A DNA stretch of 64,000 nt from assembly GCF_024436395.1 (NCBI RefSeq), contig NZ_JAFMZO010000002.1, positions 186,001 through 250,000 on the forward strand, written 5' to 3'. Shown one piece after another: positions 8,016 through 16,791 of this stretch; the stretch's first letter is position 1, and every line of letters starts with the position of its first letter. The position numbers and the translations under genes are program-made. This stretch comes from Paradesertivirga mongoliensis (GTDB taxonomy: Bacteria; Bacteroidota; Bacteroidia; Sphingobacteriales; Sphingobacteriaceae). Under the pieces are notes generated by a model that made no database searches, had not been told where the DNA came from, and was given only the letters and a program-made list of their open reading frames with translations.

Positions 8016-8422
8016 TTGCTTTTAAAAGTAAGAAGAACGTTGTCCGAATCAGACAAATAGAGTCTTCCGTTTCGTATTTCAAATTTCTTAACTTTCCTCA
8101 GATTCGACATCATCTGCTCTTCCAGATTCATTACCCCGTCGCAAAACATTTTGGTAGATGTAATTTCCTGAAAAGTGATCTGGTTGTCGCCCATTCTCTC
8201 GTAATCAGCGCTTATACTGTTGCAAAAAGCCTTTCCCTGAACTTCCAGATCCTCCCCATCAAATTTCAAATAAGCTCTGCCGTTTGACACAACAGCTTTA
8301 TGTTCAATTGCAGTGAGCTGCCATGAGGGCCCGTCGAGTTTGATGGAAGCATTCTCCTGCTTCAATGCAGTACAACCAGAGAAACAGAGACTGGTAAGTA
8401 TGGCGAGTATAATTGTTTTCAT
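8012..8422 (-). CDS. META domain lipoprotein
   Basis: About 136 residues if started at the internal ATG ([17 protein letters not shown]), which puts the hydrophobic signal and the lipobox cysteine in normal positions. An ORF extended by eight codons is also open. The mature part begins with [12 protein letters not shown] and contains [19 protein letters not shown] and [13 protein letters not shown]. These match the META/HslJ fold, whose N-x-x-x-G-x-Y region and paired cysteines are recognisable here. HslJ-like proteins are envelope proteins linked to heat or novobiocin tolerance in E. coli; the function is otherwise unknown. Predicted to be a periplasmic-facing lipoprotein. Confidence 0.83.
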   Translation of the reverse strand: MKTIILAILTSLCFSGCTALKQENASIKLDGPSWQLTAIEHKAVVSNGRAYLKFDGEDLEVQGKAFCNSISADYERMGDNQITFQEITSTKMFCDGVMNLEEQMMSNLRKVKKFEIRNGRLYLSDSDNVLLTFKSN

Positions 8423-8486
8423 GTTGATGTTTATTCTTTTAAACAATTATAAACGGAGTATGTTTCAAAGTGCCGTTTTGTTCCGG

Positions 8487-9674
8487 CTAAATATGCTGCG
8501 CGATAACAAAGCCACTGGCCCAGGCCCATTGGAAATTATATCCTCCCAACCAACCTGTTACGTCAACACATTCGCCACCAAAAAATAATCCCGGAATCTT
8601 TTTCGCCTCCAGGGTTTTAGACGATAAATCATCTGTTGCAACTCCTCCGCGCATCACTTCCGCTCTTTCATATCCCTTGTCGCCCGCGGGCTTCAACCTG
8701 AAATCGTGGATGAAGGCCGTTATTGTATCGAGTTCCTGTCGGGTTAGCGAGGCTACATTTTTATTCACAGGAAGATACTTTGCAAGAGACTCAGCAAATT
8801 TTCTTGTGTACAAAGATGACAGAACGGTTAACAACGTTTTGGTACCATTTTGTTTACGTTCACGCTCCACCAGGTCAGAGATGGCTTGGTGGGGCAACAT
8901 ATCGATTGAGATCGATTCGCCGGGACGCCAGTATGAAGAAATCTGCAAAATTGCCGGCCCGCTCAATCCCCAATGGGTAAAAAGTATATTTTCTTCAAAA
9001 CTGATCCGGTGATTGCTAACGCGACAGAAAATACTGTTTCCGGCCAGATTAGCGAACCACTCTGCATCTTTACCAGTGATGCTTAGCGGCACCAAAGCAG
9101 GGGCAGTTTCTACCAGACGCAACCCAAATTGCTTAGCCAGTTTCAACCCAAAATCACTTGCACCCATTTTTTGCACAGGTAGGCCTCCCGATGCAATCAC
9201 CACTTTTGACGATTTAATTTGCTTGGCTTTTCCGTCTTGCTCGTACATAACAGTGAAGCCATCTGCTGTTTTTTCAACACTTTTCACATCGCAATTGCAT
9301 CTGATCTCCTGTCCTAAATCACGGCATAAGTTTGTGAATACTTCCACTACATCTTTTGCTTTATTACTTACCGGAAACAGCTGGCCAAGGGTTTTCTCTT
9401 GCCCCTCTATTCCGTATGAGCTAAAGAAACTAATGGTATCCTCAACCGTCCATTGCGAGAATGCAGATTTAGAGAAATGCTCATTTTGAGAGATGAAATT
9501 CTGCGGTCCGCTGTAAAGATTGGTATAATTGCATCTTCCGCCTCCAGAGATCAGAATCTTGGCGCCCGGCTTTTCATTTTTTTCCAGAATCAATACTTCT
9601 TTGCCTAAAAAGCCGGCTTGTACGGCGCACATCAAACCACAGGCTCCACCGCCAATTATAACAGCATCAATCAT
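8487..9674 (-). CDS. BaiN/YhiN-family FAD-dependent oxidoreductase
   Basis: A 395-residue flavoprotein of the HI0933/YhiN/BaiN group. The N-terminal Rossmann motif IIGGGACGLMCAVQAG binds FAD. The family hallmark KILISGGGRCNYTNL follows at about residue 44. The C-terminal segment GGVATDDLSSKTLEAK, then GLFFGGECVDVTGWLGGYN, closes the FAD site. BaiN from gut clostridia is a bile-acid dehydrogenase, but most members have no known substrate, so only a general redox role is assigned. A -7 box (9682-9689 on the minus strand) ends seven bases before the ATG, predicting a nearly leaderless mRNA. Confidence 0.92.
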   Translation of the reverse strand: MIDAVIIGGGACGLMCAVQAGFLGKEVLILEKNEKPGAKILISGGGRCNYTNLYSGPQNFISQNEHFSKSAFSQWTVEDTISFFSSYGIEGQEKTLGQLFPVSNKAKDVVEVFTNLCRDLGQEIRCNCDVKSVEKTADGFTVMYEQDGKAKQIKSSKVVIASGGLPVQKMGASDFGLKLAKQFGLRLVETAPALVPLSITGKDAEWFANLAGNSIFCRVSNHRISFEENILFTHWGLSGPAILQISSYWRPGESISIDMLPHQAISDLVERERKQNGTKTLLTVLSSLYTRKFAESLAKYLPVNKNVASLTRQELDTITAFIHDFRLKPAGDKGYERAEVMRGGVATDDLSSKTLEAKKIPGLFFGGECVDVTGWLGGYNFQWAWASGFVIAQHI

Positions 9675-9681
9675 TTTCCTG

Positions 9682-9689
9682 CAAAATTA
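9682..9689 (-). promoter_or_regulatory. promoter -7 box for the BaiN-type gene
   Basis: On the minus strand TAATTTTG fits TAnnTTTG and ends seven bases before the start codon. No convincing TTG is seen upstream. Confidence 0.45.
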
Positions 9690-9703
9690 ACAAGATGTAT
9701 GGT

Positions 9704-9780
9704 AAACCTATGAGATTTCTGAAACTGCCGTACTGGCAAGAAACGGCAAACCTATGAGGTTTTAGAAACCTCATAGGTTT
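9704..9780. repeat. palindromic intergenic repeat (CCTATGAGG type)
   Basis: A perfect 15-bp stem, AAACCTATGAGGTTT (9748-9762), with TAG and AAACCTCATAGGTTT (9766-9780). It is preceded by a degenerate half copy (AAACCTATGAGATTT from 9704). The hairpin lies between the divergent BaiN-type gene and the his leader. From memory, this sequence type is dispersed in many Bacteroidota genomes. It has no T-tract, so it is probably a repeat element rather than a terminator. Confidence 0.7.
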
Positions 9781-9828
9781 TACATCCGAACTGTTCCAGA
9801 TTTAATTTTAATTTTTACCATCTATACG

Positions 9829-9836
9829 TATATTTG
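9829..9836 (+). promoter_or_regulatory. promoter -7 box of the histidine operon
   Basis: TATATTTG matches TAnnTTTG. The predicted transcript would begin near 9842 and include the leader peptide at 9867 and about 150 nt before hisG. Confidence 0.6.
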
Positions 9837-9866
9837 CAGCTCCCGATTTAATCAGGAACCCAAATT

Positions 9867-9926
9867 ATGGTAATTAGCTTCACACATCACATGCATCATA
9901 CTCATCGCCATCATGGCGATAGATAA
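9867..9926 (+). CDS. hisL: histidine operon leader peptide
   Basis: A 19-codon frame, ATG to TAA, reading MVISFTHHMHHTHRHHGDR, with seven His codons within ten positions. It lies 67 bp upstream of hisG and 30 bp downstream of the -7 box. Ribosome stalling on such His-rich leaders senses charged tRNA-His in proteobacterial his attenuators. The sequence holds a small stem inside the leader (ATCGCC with GGCGAT, 9904-9920) and another just after it (GTTTC with GAAAC). No GC-rich terminator with a T-run is visible before hisG. Leader GGAAC (9855-9859) can pair with GTTCC (9950-9954), so control may act through alternative pairing near the hisG start instead. Confidence 0.85.
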   Translation: MVISFTHHMHHTHRHHGDR

Positions 9927-9993
9927 TATGTATGTTTCTACGTGAAACTGTTCCTCCGAATAATTATTGGTCTGATTAATAAAAAAATAACAC

Positions 9994-10845
9994 TTGAAAA
10001 CACTCAAAATAGCTATCCAAAAATCGGGTAGATTAAACGAAAAATCTGTTGAGCTTCTTAAAAATTGTGGTTTAAGCTTCGAAAACTATAAAAGCTCACT
10101 AATATCTCCTGTATCAAACTTCCCTTTAGAAATTCTTTTTTTAAGAGATGATGATATTCCTGAATATGTCCAGGACGGCATTGCCGACTTAGGCATTGTT
10201 GGAGAAAATGTAATCCACGAGACCGAAGTTGATGTAGCTTACCTGCAGAAACTAGGCTTTGGAAAATGCTCCTTAAAATTGGCTATTCCAAATAATTCTG
10301 ATATTCAATCCATCTCTGACCTAAACGGCAAGTCGATCGCTACGTCTTACCCGGTGATCCTGAAAAAATTCCTTGCTGGCCATAACGTCGTGTCTGATAT
10401 CAGAACGATTTCCGGATCCGTTGAAATTGCACCCGGACTTGGCTTAAGTGATGCTATTTGCGATTTAGTTTCGACCGGGGGCACGTTAATCAGCAACGGT
10501 TTAAAGCCTTTCGGCGATGTTATGTATTCGGAAGCAGTTCTAATTGGCCGTAAAGGCGAAGAGCAAAACCCGCTGATTGTTGAATTGATAGATAGAGTTC
10601 AATCAGTACTTCGTGCTAAGGAAACCAAATATGTGGTTTTAAATATTGAGCGAAAAAACATTGAACAAATTAAGGCGCTTCTGCCAGGGATAAAAAGTCC
10701 GACAGTGGTTCCATTAGCAGAAGAAGGTTGGGTAGCTGTGCATACCGTTATCCCTGAAAAGGATTTTTGGAGCAAGATCAGTCAGCTGAAAGCAGCAGGT
10801 GCTGAAGGAATTGTTGTAATGCCGATTGAGAAGATAATTTTATAG
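9994..10845 (+). CDS. hisG: ATP phosphoribosyltransferase (long form)
   Basis: First enzyme of histidine synthesis, condensing ATP with PRPP; feedback-inhibited by histidine. At 283 residues it is the long HisG type with a C-terminal regulatory domain (about residues 210-283, ending AEGIVVMPIEKII). N-terminal landmarks are IAIQKSGRLNEKS and DLGIVGENVI. The PRPP loop region is ISGSVEIAPGLGLSDAICDLVSTGGTL. The start is a TTG; no ATG lies near the conserved N-terminus. This rare start codon directly downstream of a His-rich leader may keep translation low or make it dependent on leader structure. First structural gene of the operon. Confidence 0.96.
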   Translation: MKTLKIAIQKSGRLNEKSVELLKNCGLSFENYKSSLISPVSNFPLEILFLRDDDIPEYVQDGIADLGIVGENVIHETEVDVAYLQKLGFGKCSLKLAIPNNSDIQSISDLNGKSIATSYPVILKKFLAGHNVVSDIRTISGSVEIAPGLGLSDAICDLVSTGGTLISNGLKPFGDVMYSEAVLIGRKGEEQNPLIVELIDRVQSVLRAKETKYVVLNIERKNIEQIKALLPGIKSPTVVPLAEEGWVAVHTVIPEKDFWSKISQLKAAGAEGIVVMPIEKIIL

Positions 10846-10850
10846 AAGTT

Positions 10851-10898
10851 GGTTGTTGACATCGACAAGAGCTATTTCCTTTTGAATGTCAACAAACC
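10851..10898. repeat. inverted repeat at the hisG-hisD junction
   Basis: GGTTGTTGACAT (10851-10862) pairs with ATGTCAACAAACC (10886-10898) with one bulged base and a 23-nt loop. There is no T-tract and it lies within the operon. It could be an RNA-processing or stability element, or a remnant of a palindromic repeat. Confidence 0.6.
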
Positions 10899-10915
10899 GA
10901 GAAACGGAATAAAAG

Positions 10916-12226
10916 ATGCTTAAAACTCATATTTACCCCGAATTAAACCAAGCTCAAATCCGGGAATTAATCTCGCGGAATATTGATGCAGATAATTCCA
11001 TAGAGGATCGTGTGCTGTCTATTATTTCTGAGGTAAGGCAGAATGGTGATATAGCATTGCTCAGCCTGGCCGAAAAATTTGATGGGGTAGTTCTTAAGAA
11101 AACGTTCCTTGATAAAGGTGAGATCAAAAACATCGCGAACGCCATTGGCGAGACTCAAAAACAAGCGATAGATACTGCCTATCAAAACATAAAGAAATTC
11201 CACGAAAGCCAGTTGATTACGGAAGCAAAGGTAGAAACGATGCCTGGCGTAAACTGTTGGAGAGAAACCAGAGCCATTGAAAAAGTGGGCTTGTACATTC
11301 CCGGCGGTACTGCTGTTTTGCCGAGTACTTTTTTAATGCTTGGGATTCCGGCAAAAATTGCTGGTTGCAAAGAGCTAATTGTTTGCTCTCCTCCGCAAAG
11401 AGGTAAAGACAGCGAATTGGTTAACAGCTATATTGCCTATGTGGCACAACTGCTTGAAATTGAGCGGATATATCTGGTTGGTGGTGCTCAGGCAGTGGCT
11501 GCTATGGCCTACGGAACGGATAGTATCCCAAAAGTGGATAAAATATTCGGTCCCGGGAATCAATACGTAACTAAAGCAAAAACGATTATCCAGTCGTCAA
11601 CTCAGACGGCCATCGATATGCCGGCTGGGCCATCAGAAGTGTTGGTAATTGCAGATCAAACGTCGAATCCGGTTTTCGTAGCTGCCGACCTTTTAGCGCA
11701 GGCTGAACATGGAGTTGATTCTCAGGCCATATTAGTTGCAACATCACAAGAAATTATTCAGCAAACAATTGCCGAGCTCGAAAAGCAACTGGCTGTTTTG
11801 CCGCGAAAAGAGATCGCTGCAAAAGCAATAGACAACTCGTATGCAGTGCTAGTATCAGACCTGCATGAAGGGATGACATTCAGCAATGAATATGCTCCCG
11901 AACACTTAATTCTGGCAACAGACAACTGGCAGCTCATCACTGCTGAGATAAGTAATGCAGGCTCCGTTTTCCTTGGAAATCTAACTCCCGAAAGTGCGGG
12001 AGATTATGCGTCAGGAACAAATCATACCCTGCCTACCAGTGCCTATGCACGCTCGTACTCGGGTGTTTCGGTCGATTCGTTTGTCAAGAAAGTCACGTTC
12101 CAGCATCTGTCGCCGGAAGGCGTTAAAAATCTGGGAAACACCGTAGAAGTTCTGGCGGAGCTTGAAGGACTGCAGGCGCATAAAAATGCGATAAGCGTAA
12201 GATTACAATCACTAATTGTCGACTAG
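10916..12226 (+). CDS. hisD: histidinol dehydrogenase
   Basis: Oxidises L-histidinol to histidine in two NAD-dependent steps, the end of the pathway. The 436-residue length is normal. Signatures include [27 protein letters not shown], the [11 protein letters not shown] motif, [14 protein letters not shown], and the zinc and catalytic segment [21 protein letters not shown] supplies the catalytic Glu-His pair and [13 protein letters not shown] is conserved near the C-terminus. It lies 70 bp after hisG across an inverted repeat, and 80 bp before hisC across a different one. Confidence 0.97.
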   Translation: MLKTHIYPELNQAQIRELISRNIDADNSIEDRVLSIISEVRQNGDIALLSLAEKFDGVVLKKTFLDKGEIKNIANAIGETQKQAIDTAYQNIKKFHESQLITEAKVETMPGVNCWRETRAIEKVGLYIPGGTAVLPSTFLMLGIPAKIAGCKELIVCSPPQRGKDSELVNSYIAYVAQLLEIERIYLVGGAQAVAAMAYGTDSIPKVDKIFGPGNQYVTKAKTIIQSSTQTAIDMPAGPSEVLVIADQTSNPVFVAADLLAQAEHGVDSQAILVATSQEIIQQTIAELEKQLAVLPRKEIAAKAIDNSYAVLVSDLHEGMTFSNEYAPEHLILATDNWQLITAEISNAGSVFLGNLTPESAGDYASGTNHTLPTSAYARSYSGVSVDSFVKKVTFQHLSPEGVKNLGNTVEVLAELEGLQAHKNAISVRLQSLIVD

Positions 12227-12227
12227 C

Positions 12228-12285
12228 TTGTCATTTCGAGTGCGACGAGAAATCTTTTAGATCTCTCCTATCGTCGAGATGACAA
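12228..12285. repeat. palindromic repeat at the hisD-hisC junction
   Basis: Outer arms TTGTCATTTCGA (12228-12239) and TCGAGATGACAA (12274-12285) pair at 11 of 12 positions, the twelfth being a wobble pair. An inner stem pairs GAGAAATCT with AGATCTC. From memory, the GTCATTTCGAG...GAGAAATC...GATGAC pattern is a widespread dispersed repeat in Bacteroidota. It begins two bases after the hisD stop and is the only copy I see in the window. Confidence 0.7.
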
Positions 12286-12306
12286 AACGTCGAAAAGCTT
12301 AACACA

Positions 12307-13359
12307 ATGGAATTTAACTTAAACAATCTCTTAAGAGAAAATATAAAAAATCTTGTCCCCTACTCTTCCGCAAGGGATGAGTTTAAAGGAGAAGCCTCAG
12401 TATATCTCGATGCAAACGAAAACAGCTACGGTTCACCAATCGCTACTCCTTTTAACCGTTATCCAGATCCTTTACAATTTGCCGTTAAAAAACGCATAAG
12501 TGAGATAAAAGGCGTTCCGCCACGAAATATCTTTTTAGGAAACGGAAGCGATGAAGCTATAGACATTCTTTTCAGAGCATTTTGCCGCCCGGGAATCGAC
12601 AATGTAATTACGGTACCTCCTACTTACGGCATGTACGAGGTTTCTGCTAACATTAATGATGTTGCCATCAAAAAAGTCCCGCTTTTACCAGACTACCAGT
12701 TAAATCTGGACGAAATTGCTGCGGCGATTGATGAAAACACTAAGCTTATTTTTATCTGTTCGCCAAATAATCCTACAGCTAATTCAATAAACAGGGACGA
12801 TATTGAAGCTATTCTGGCAAACTTTAACGGACTTGTAGTTATTGATGAAGCCTATATTAATTATTCACGACAGAAAACGTTCATTCAGGAACTAACAGAA
12901 TACAGCAACCTGGTTGTACTTCAAACACTTTCAAAAGCATGGGGATTGGCCGGACTACGCATTGGGATGGCGTTTGCCAGCGAAGAGATCATAGAAATTT
13001 TTAACCGGGTTAAGCCTCCTTATAATATTAATCAGGCCTCGCAGCAACTGGCTTTGGAGGCTTTGAATAATATAGACCAGGTAAACGCATGGATAAAAGA
13101 GACTATTTATGAGCGCGAAAAACTGGTAAGTACTTTAGCGTCGTTGCCAACCGTTGTGAAGATCTTTCCTTCTGACGCAAACTTTATTCTGGTAAAAACG
13201 ACCGATGCTAAGGGCATTTACAATTACCTTGTAGAAAGAGGAATCATTGTACGCGACCGTTCTAAAGTGGAACTTTGCGAAGGAAGCTTAAGAATAACTG
13301 TGGGTACGCCTACCGAAAACGAGAAATTAATTGAAGCATTAAAATCCTTTGCAGGATGA
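12307..13359 (+). CDS. hisC: histidinol-phosphate aminotransferase
   Basis: A PLP-dependent class I/II aminotransferase of 350 residues converting imidazole-acetol phosphate and glutamate to histidinol phosphate. The N-terminal [11 protein letters not shown] is the typical HisC substrate-binding motif. [23 protein letters not shown] and [11 protein letters not shown] precede the PLP lysine in [16 protein letters not shown]. Near the C-terminus is IIVRDRS, followed by [11 protein letters not shown]. The last codons overlap the hisB start in an ATGA arrangement, so the two are translationally coupled. Confidence 0.96.
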   Translation: MEFNLNNLLRENIKNLVPYSSARDEFKGEASVYLDANENSYGSPIATPFNRYPDPLQFAVKKRISEIKGVPPRNIFLGNGSDEAIDILFRAFCRPGIDNVITVPPTYGMYEVSANINDVAIKKVPLLPDYQLNLDEIAAAIDENTKLIFICSPNNPTANSINRDDIEAILANFNGLVVIDEAYINYSRQKTFIQELTEYSNLVVLQTLSKAWGLAGLRIGMAFASEEIIEIFNRVKPPYNINQASQQLALEALNNIDQVNAWIKETIYEREKLVSTLASLPTVVKIFPSDANFILVKTTDAKGIYNYLVERGIIVRDRSKVELCEGSLRITVGTPTENEKLIEALKSFAG

Positions 13360-14492
13360 GAAAAGTATTATTTATAGATCGCGACGGGACGCTTTGCCTT
13401 GAACCCGAAGATTACCAGGTTGATTCTTTCGAGAAATTGAAGTTTTATCCTGAGGTATTTAAATACCTAACCAAGATTGCCGAAGAACTGGATTACGATC
13501 TGGTTATGGTTACTAACCAGGATGGATTAGGTACAGAATCTCATCCGGAAGAAAACTTTTGGCCGGTTCAGAATTTCATCATTGATGCTTTTAAAAGCGA
13601 ACGCGTGGTGTTTAACGAGGTCATTATCGATAAAACTTTTCCGCATGAAAATGCACCCACACGTAAACCGGGCACAGCATTGCTGACTCATTATTTTGAT
13701 AAGGAAAGATATGACCTGCCTAACTCATTTGTAATTGGAGATCGAATTACAGATGTAGTTTTAGCTAAAAATTTAGGCTCAAAGGCTATATGGATTAAGC
13801 AGAATGAATTTTTGGGTTCTGACGAAATAATTGAACATGTTGAGGAATTAAAGGAATTCATTGTGCTCGATACAGCCAACTGGAAAGATATTTACGAATT
13901 TCTGAAAGTGGGTAAGCGCGAGATTGTGCATCAAAGAACTACCAAAGAAACTGACATTCGCATCAAACTGAACCTCGATGGTACGGGCGAAGCAAAAATC
14001 TCAACAGGTTTACACTTCTTTGACCATATGCTCGAACAAATTGCACGACACGGAAGTATTGATTTAGAGGTAAATGCAAAAGGCGACTTACATATAGACG
14101 AACATCATACCATTGAAGATACTGGGATTGCTTTGGGCGAGGCTATTGCCCAGGCTTTGGGTGATAAACGGGGTATCGAGCGCTATGGCTTTTGCCTTCC
14201 GATGGACGATTGCCTTGCACAGGTAGCTATTGATTTTGGTGGAAGAAACTGGATTGTTTGGGATGCTGATTTTAAGCGGGAAAAAGTTGGAGAAATGCCT
14301 ACCGAGATGTTTTTCCATTTCTTCAAATCGTTTAGCGATGCGTCAAAATCTAACCTGAATGTAAAAGCCGAGGGTCAGAACGAACATCATAAAATCGAAG
14401 CTATTTTTAAAGCTTTCGCGAAAGCAATCAAAATGGCGGCGAAAAGAGATGTGAACAACATGCAATTGCCGAGTACGAAGGGAGTGTTGTAA
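13356..14492 (+). CDS. hisB: bifunctional histidinol-phosphatase/imidazoleglycerol-phosphate dehydratase
   Basis: A 378-residue fusion. Residues 1-165 are a HAD-type histidinol phosphate phosphatase (nucleophile motif [34 protein letters not shown]). Residues about 185-378 are imidazoleglycerol-phosphate dehydratase, with the metal-binding segments [30 protein letters not shown] and [16 protein letters not shown]. The fused arrangement is found in enterobacteria and in many Bacteroidota. Coupled to hisC by ATGA overlap. A GC-rich palindromic repeat starts seven bases after its stop. Confidence 0.96.
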   Translation: MRKVLFIDRDGTLCLEPEDYQVDSFEKLKFYPEVFKYLTKIAEELDYDLVMVTNQDGLGTESHPEENFWPVQNFIIDAFKSERVVFNEVIIDKTFPHENAPTRKPGTALLTHYFDKERYDLPNSFVIGDRITDVVLAKNLGSKAIWIKQNEFLGSDEIIEHVEELKEFIVLDTANWKDIYEFLKVGKREIVHQRTTKETDIRIKLNLDGTGEAKISTGLHFFDHMLEQIARHGSIDLEVNAKGDLHIDEHHTIEDTGIALGEAIAQALGDKRGIERYGFCLPMDDCLAQVAIDFGGRNWIVWDADFKREKVGEMPTEMFFHFFKSFSDASKSNLNVKAEGQNEHHKIEAIFKAFAKAIKMAAKRDVNNMQLPSTKGVL

Positions 14493-14498
14493 CCCCTA

Positions 14499-14629
14499 TC
14501 CCCTACAGGGGGATGCAAACGTGAATACCAAATGGAAATTTCGAATGAGCGGAGATAATACTCAAGATTTAAGCACCTACACTCCCCCTTTACGGGGGAG
14601 TGCTGGCCAAGAGCGGAGCGGGGCGCTAG
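14499..14629. repeat. GC-rich palindromic repeat entering the hisH frame
   Basis: Two hairpins in one element: TCCCC-TACA-GGGGGA (14499-14513) and ACTCCCCC (14581-14588) with GGGGGAGT (14594-14601). The second is followed by an AGCGGAGCGGGGCGC tail. The translated form, TPPLRG followed by a GxxERSG-like stretch, is of a kind I associate with dispersed Bacteroidota repeats. The element starts in the hisB-hisH gap and reads through into the open hisH frame, ending two codons before the conserved HisH sequence. A shorter hairpin of similar composition lies at 52110-52129. Confidence 0.65.
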
Positions 14630-15213
14630 GCATCATAAACTACGGCGCTGGAAATATTTTCTCCTTAACCGCCGCTTTGAACAGACAAGGCATCCCATAC
14701 GCGATGATCAATTCAGTTGACGAATTCGACAAGTTTGAGCGGTATATCATCCCCGGTGTTGGACATGCGGGTGCGGCTATGCAAAAGCTTGAAGAAAGCG
14801 GAATGGTGGCTAAAATTCTCAACACAAAAAAGCCTGTCTTAGGTATTTGCGTTGGGATGCAATTGCTCACCGAATTCTCTGAAGAAGGAAATTCGAAACT
14901 TCTTGGTGTTGCTCCTGTCAAAACACGCCTTTTTTCAGAAAACTTAAAACTTAAGGTACCTCATACGGGTTGGAACAAGGTTAGCTCAACGATTGATAAT
15001 GAATTATTTAAGGGATTAGATCAGGAAACTCACTTCTATTTTGTGCATTCCTTTTTTATAGAATTTAATCCTAATTTTACACTCGCTTCGGCTGACTATG
15101 GAATACAGTTTTCAGCGGCGCTTAAAAAAGATAACTATTACGGTGTTCAGTTTCACCCGGAGAAATCTGGCGAGGCTGGCGAAAAAATATTAAAGAACTT
15201 TTCATTAATTTAA
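14545..15213 (+). CDS. hisH: imidazole glycerol phosphate synthase, glutaminase subunit, with repeat-encoded N-terminus
   Basis: A class I glutamine amidotransferase that supplies ammonia to HisF. The conserved protein begins at GIINYGAGN; catalytic residues are the cysteine in GICVGMQLL and the HxE pair in VQFHPEKSG. HisH normally has Met one or two residues before GIINYG. Here no start codon exists at that point. The nearest in-frame ATG is 14545, giving about 28 extra residues with a TPPLRG segment encoded by a palindromic repeat; a GTG at 14521 would give 36. The extension looks disordered and presumably tolerated. hisA follows after seven bases. The start is uncertain but the function is not. 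Confidence 0.92.
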   Translation: MSGDNTQDLSTYTPPLRGSAGQERSGALGIINYGAGNIFSLTAALNRQGIPYAMINSVDEFDKFERYIIPGVGHAGAAMQKLEESGMVAKILNTKKPVLGICVGMQLLTEFSEEGNSKLLGVAPVKTRLFSENLKLKVPHTGWNKVSSTIDNELFKGLDQETHFYFVHSFFIEFNPNFTLASADYGIQFSAALKKDNYYGVQFHPEKSGEAGEKILKNFSLI

Positions 15214-15220
15214 GAAAACT

Positions 15221-15970
15221 ATGTACATAATTCCGGCAATTGACATTCTTGACAAGAAAGTTGTTCGTTTGAGAGAAGGAGATTACGCGCAGGCTACATT
15301 TTACGACGTAACACTAGAGGAAATGATTGAGAAGTACCAGTCTAATGGTACCGAGTTTGTCCATATCATTGACCTTAATGGCGCAAAGGGTGATTTCAGC
15401 AACCAGGAATACCTTTTCAATATTATTCGCAAAACAGAAATGAAGGTTCAGTACGGCGGTGGTGTAAGAAGCATTGAAAAAGTTAAAGAACTGATTGACG
15501 CAGGTATCCACCGGGTAATTGTTGGAACTCAGGCATTAACCAACCCCGATTTCTTACCATCTTTAAGTGAAACCCTTTGCGGAAAAGAGCAATGCTCTGA
15601 TCAGATTGTGGTAGCGATTGATGTACTTGACGAAGTAATCAAGTATTCCGGATGGATGGAAAGTTCTCCGATCAAATTAAGAGATTATGTTGACCGCTGT
15701 TTGAACCTTGGGTTTTTCCGGTTTCTATGTACTGATATTAATAAGGATGGTAAACTTGGCGGTGCCGGTATAGAGCTTTATAAGAAATTGCTAGATCACT
15801 CTCCTTTCATAAAATTAATTGCCTCAGGGGGGATCAGCTCAATGGAAGACATTGAAACCCTGAACGATATAAAAGTTGAAGCTTGCGTTGTTGGTAAAGC
15901 TATTTACGAGGACCGGATTACAATTGAAGAAATTAAGGACTGGAACCTGAAATCTTTAATCTCATTCTAA
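15221..15970 (+). CDS. hisA: phosphoribosylformimino-AICAR-phosphate isomerase
   Basis: A TIM-barrel isomerase of 249 residues converting ProFAR to PRFAR. The N-terminus [15 protein letters not shown] carries the first catalytic aspartate. [13 protein letters not shown] is the first phosphate-binding loop. [14 protein letters not shown] carries the second catalytic aspartate, and [14 protein letters not shown] is the second phosphate loop. It is slightly longer than average because of a KEQCSDQ-containing insertion near residue 130. Tight spacing to hisH; hisF follows across a strong hairpin. Confidence 0.96.
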   Translation: MYIIPAIDILDKKVVRLREGDYAQATFYDVTLEEMIEKYQSNGTEFVHIIDLNGAKGDFSNQEYLFNIIRKTEMKVQYGGGVRSIEKVKELIDAGIHRVIVGTQALTNPDFLPSLSETLCGKEQCSDQIVVAIDVLDEVIKYSGWMESSPIKLRDYVDRCLNLGFFRFLCTDINKDGKLGGAGIELYKKLLDHSPFIKLIASGGISSMEDIETLNDIKVEACVVGKAIYEDRITIEEIKDWNLKSLISF

Positions 15971-15984
15971 ATACGACGTATAAA

Positions 15985-16791
15985 TTGAATATATCAAATC
16001 TATCAAAGGAGCCTTTGCCTGTAAAGGCAAAGGCTCCTTTGGCAAAGAGAATAATCCCCTGCCTCGACGTTAAAGACGGGCGTACCGTAAAGGGCGTGAA
16101 TTTCGTCGATTTGCGGGATGCCGGGGATCCGGTAGAGCTTGCGTGGCAATACTCTCAGCAGGGAGCAGATGAGCTGGTGTTTCTCGATATCACTGCTACA
16201 CACGAACGCCGGAAGACCATGGTGGAGCTTGTTAAAGCAGTTGCTCGCCAAATAAATATTCCCTTTACTATCGGCGGGGGAATTAACGAAATATCAGATG
16301 CTGATATCCTATTAAATGCCGGAGCTGATAAGATCTCAATTAACTCTGCAGCTGTTCGCAATCCTGATTTTATAGATGAATTAGCCGCAGCTTTCGGAAA
16401 ACAGTTTGTAGTAGTTGCGGTTGACACTAAACTCGTCGAGGGGACAAACCTTGTCCACCTAAACGGCGGTCGTATTGCTACCGAATTTGAAACGGAAAAA
16501 TGGATTAAAGAAGCCGAAGAACGTGGGGCTGGAGAAATCCTTCTTACCTCTATGGATCACGACGGCACCAAGGCGGGCTTTGATAATTCACTATTAAAAA
16601 AAATCAACGACACGATTTCCATCCCACTAATTGCATCGGGAGGAGCTGGCAATGTCCAGCACTTTATTGATGTGTTTGAAAAAACGAATGTTGACGCAGC
16701 GCTGGCAGCTTCCGTTTTTCATTACGGGGAAATCCTTATACCTTCGCTGAAAGAAGAGTTAAGAAAACATAATATTGAAGTGAGGCTATAA
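15985..16791 (+). CDS. hisF: imidazole glycerol phosphate synthase, cyclase subunit
   Basis: The TIM-barrel cyclase subunit that joins ammonia from HisH to PRFAR, releasing IGP and AICAR. The conserved core begins [21 protein letters not shown] and continues with [23 protein letters not shown] and [10 protein letters not shown]. The start is unclear. No ATG is available. In-frame TTG codons lie at 15985, 16015 and 16039; the last gives the family-like N-terminus M-A-K-R-I-I-P, while the first adds 18 residues. A perfect 16-bp hairpin covers the two downstream TTGs. The stop overlaps the hisIE ATG by one base (TAATG). Function is certain, the start is not. Confidence 0.94.
   Translation: MNISNLSKEPLPVKAKAPLAKRIIPCLDVKDGRTVKGVNFVDLRDAGDPVELAWQYSQQGADELVFLDITATHERRKTMVELVKAVARQINIPFTIGGGINEISDADILLNAGADKISINSAAVRNPDFIDELAAAFGKQFVVVAVDTKLVEGTNLVHLNGGRIATEFETEKWIKEAEERGAGEILLTSMDHDGTKAGFDNSLLKKINDTISIPLIASGGAGNVQHFIDVFEKTNVDAALAASVFHYGEILIPSLKEELRKHNIEVRL
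16005..16040. repeat. perfect 16-bp hairpin with GTAA loop at the hisF start
   Basis: Arms AAAGGAGCCTTTGCCT (16005-16020) and AGGCAAAGGCTCCTTT (16025-16040) are perfectly complementary around the tetraloop GTAA, which fits the stable GNRA class. The 5' arm holds a Shine-Dalgarno-like AAAGGAG, and the 3' arm ends inside the TTG at 16039. The stem would hide both the purine tract and that start codon in mRNA. It may be a regulatory element or an inserted palindromic repeat. Confidence 0.8.

Noticed and set aside
9921..9993. Classical intrinsic terminator behind the His leader
   Set aside because: Only short AT-rich stems are seen. No GC-rich stem with a T-run lies before hisG.
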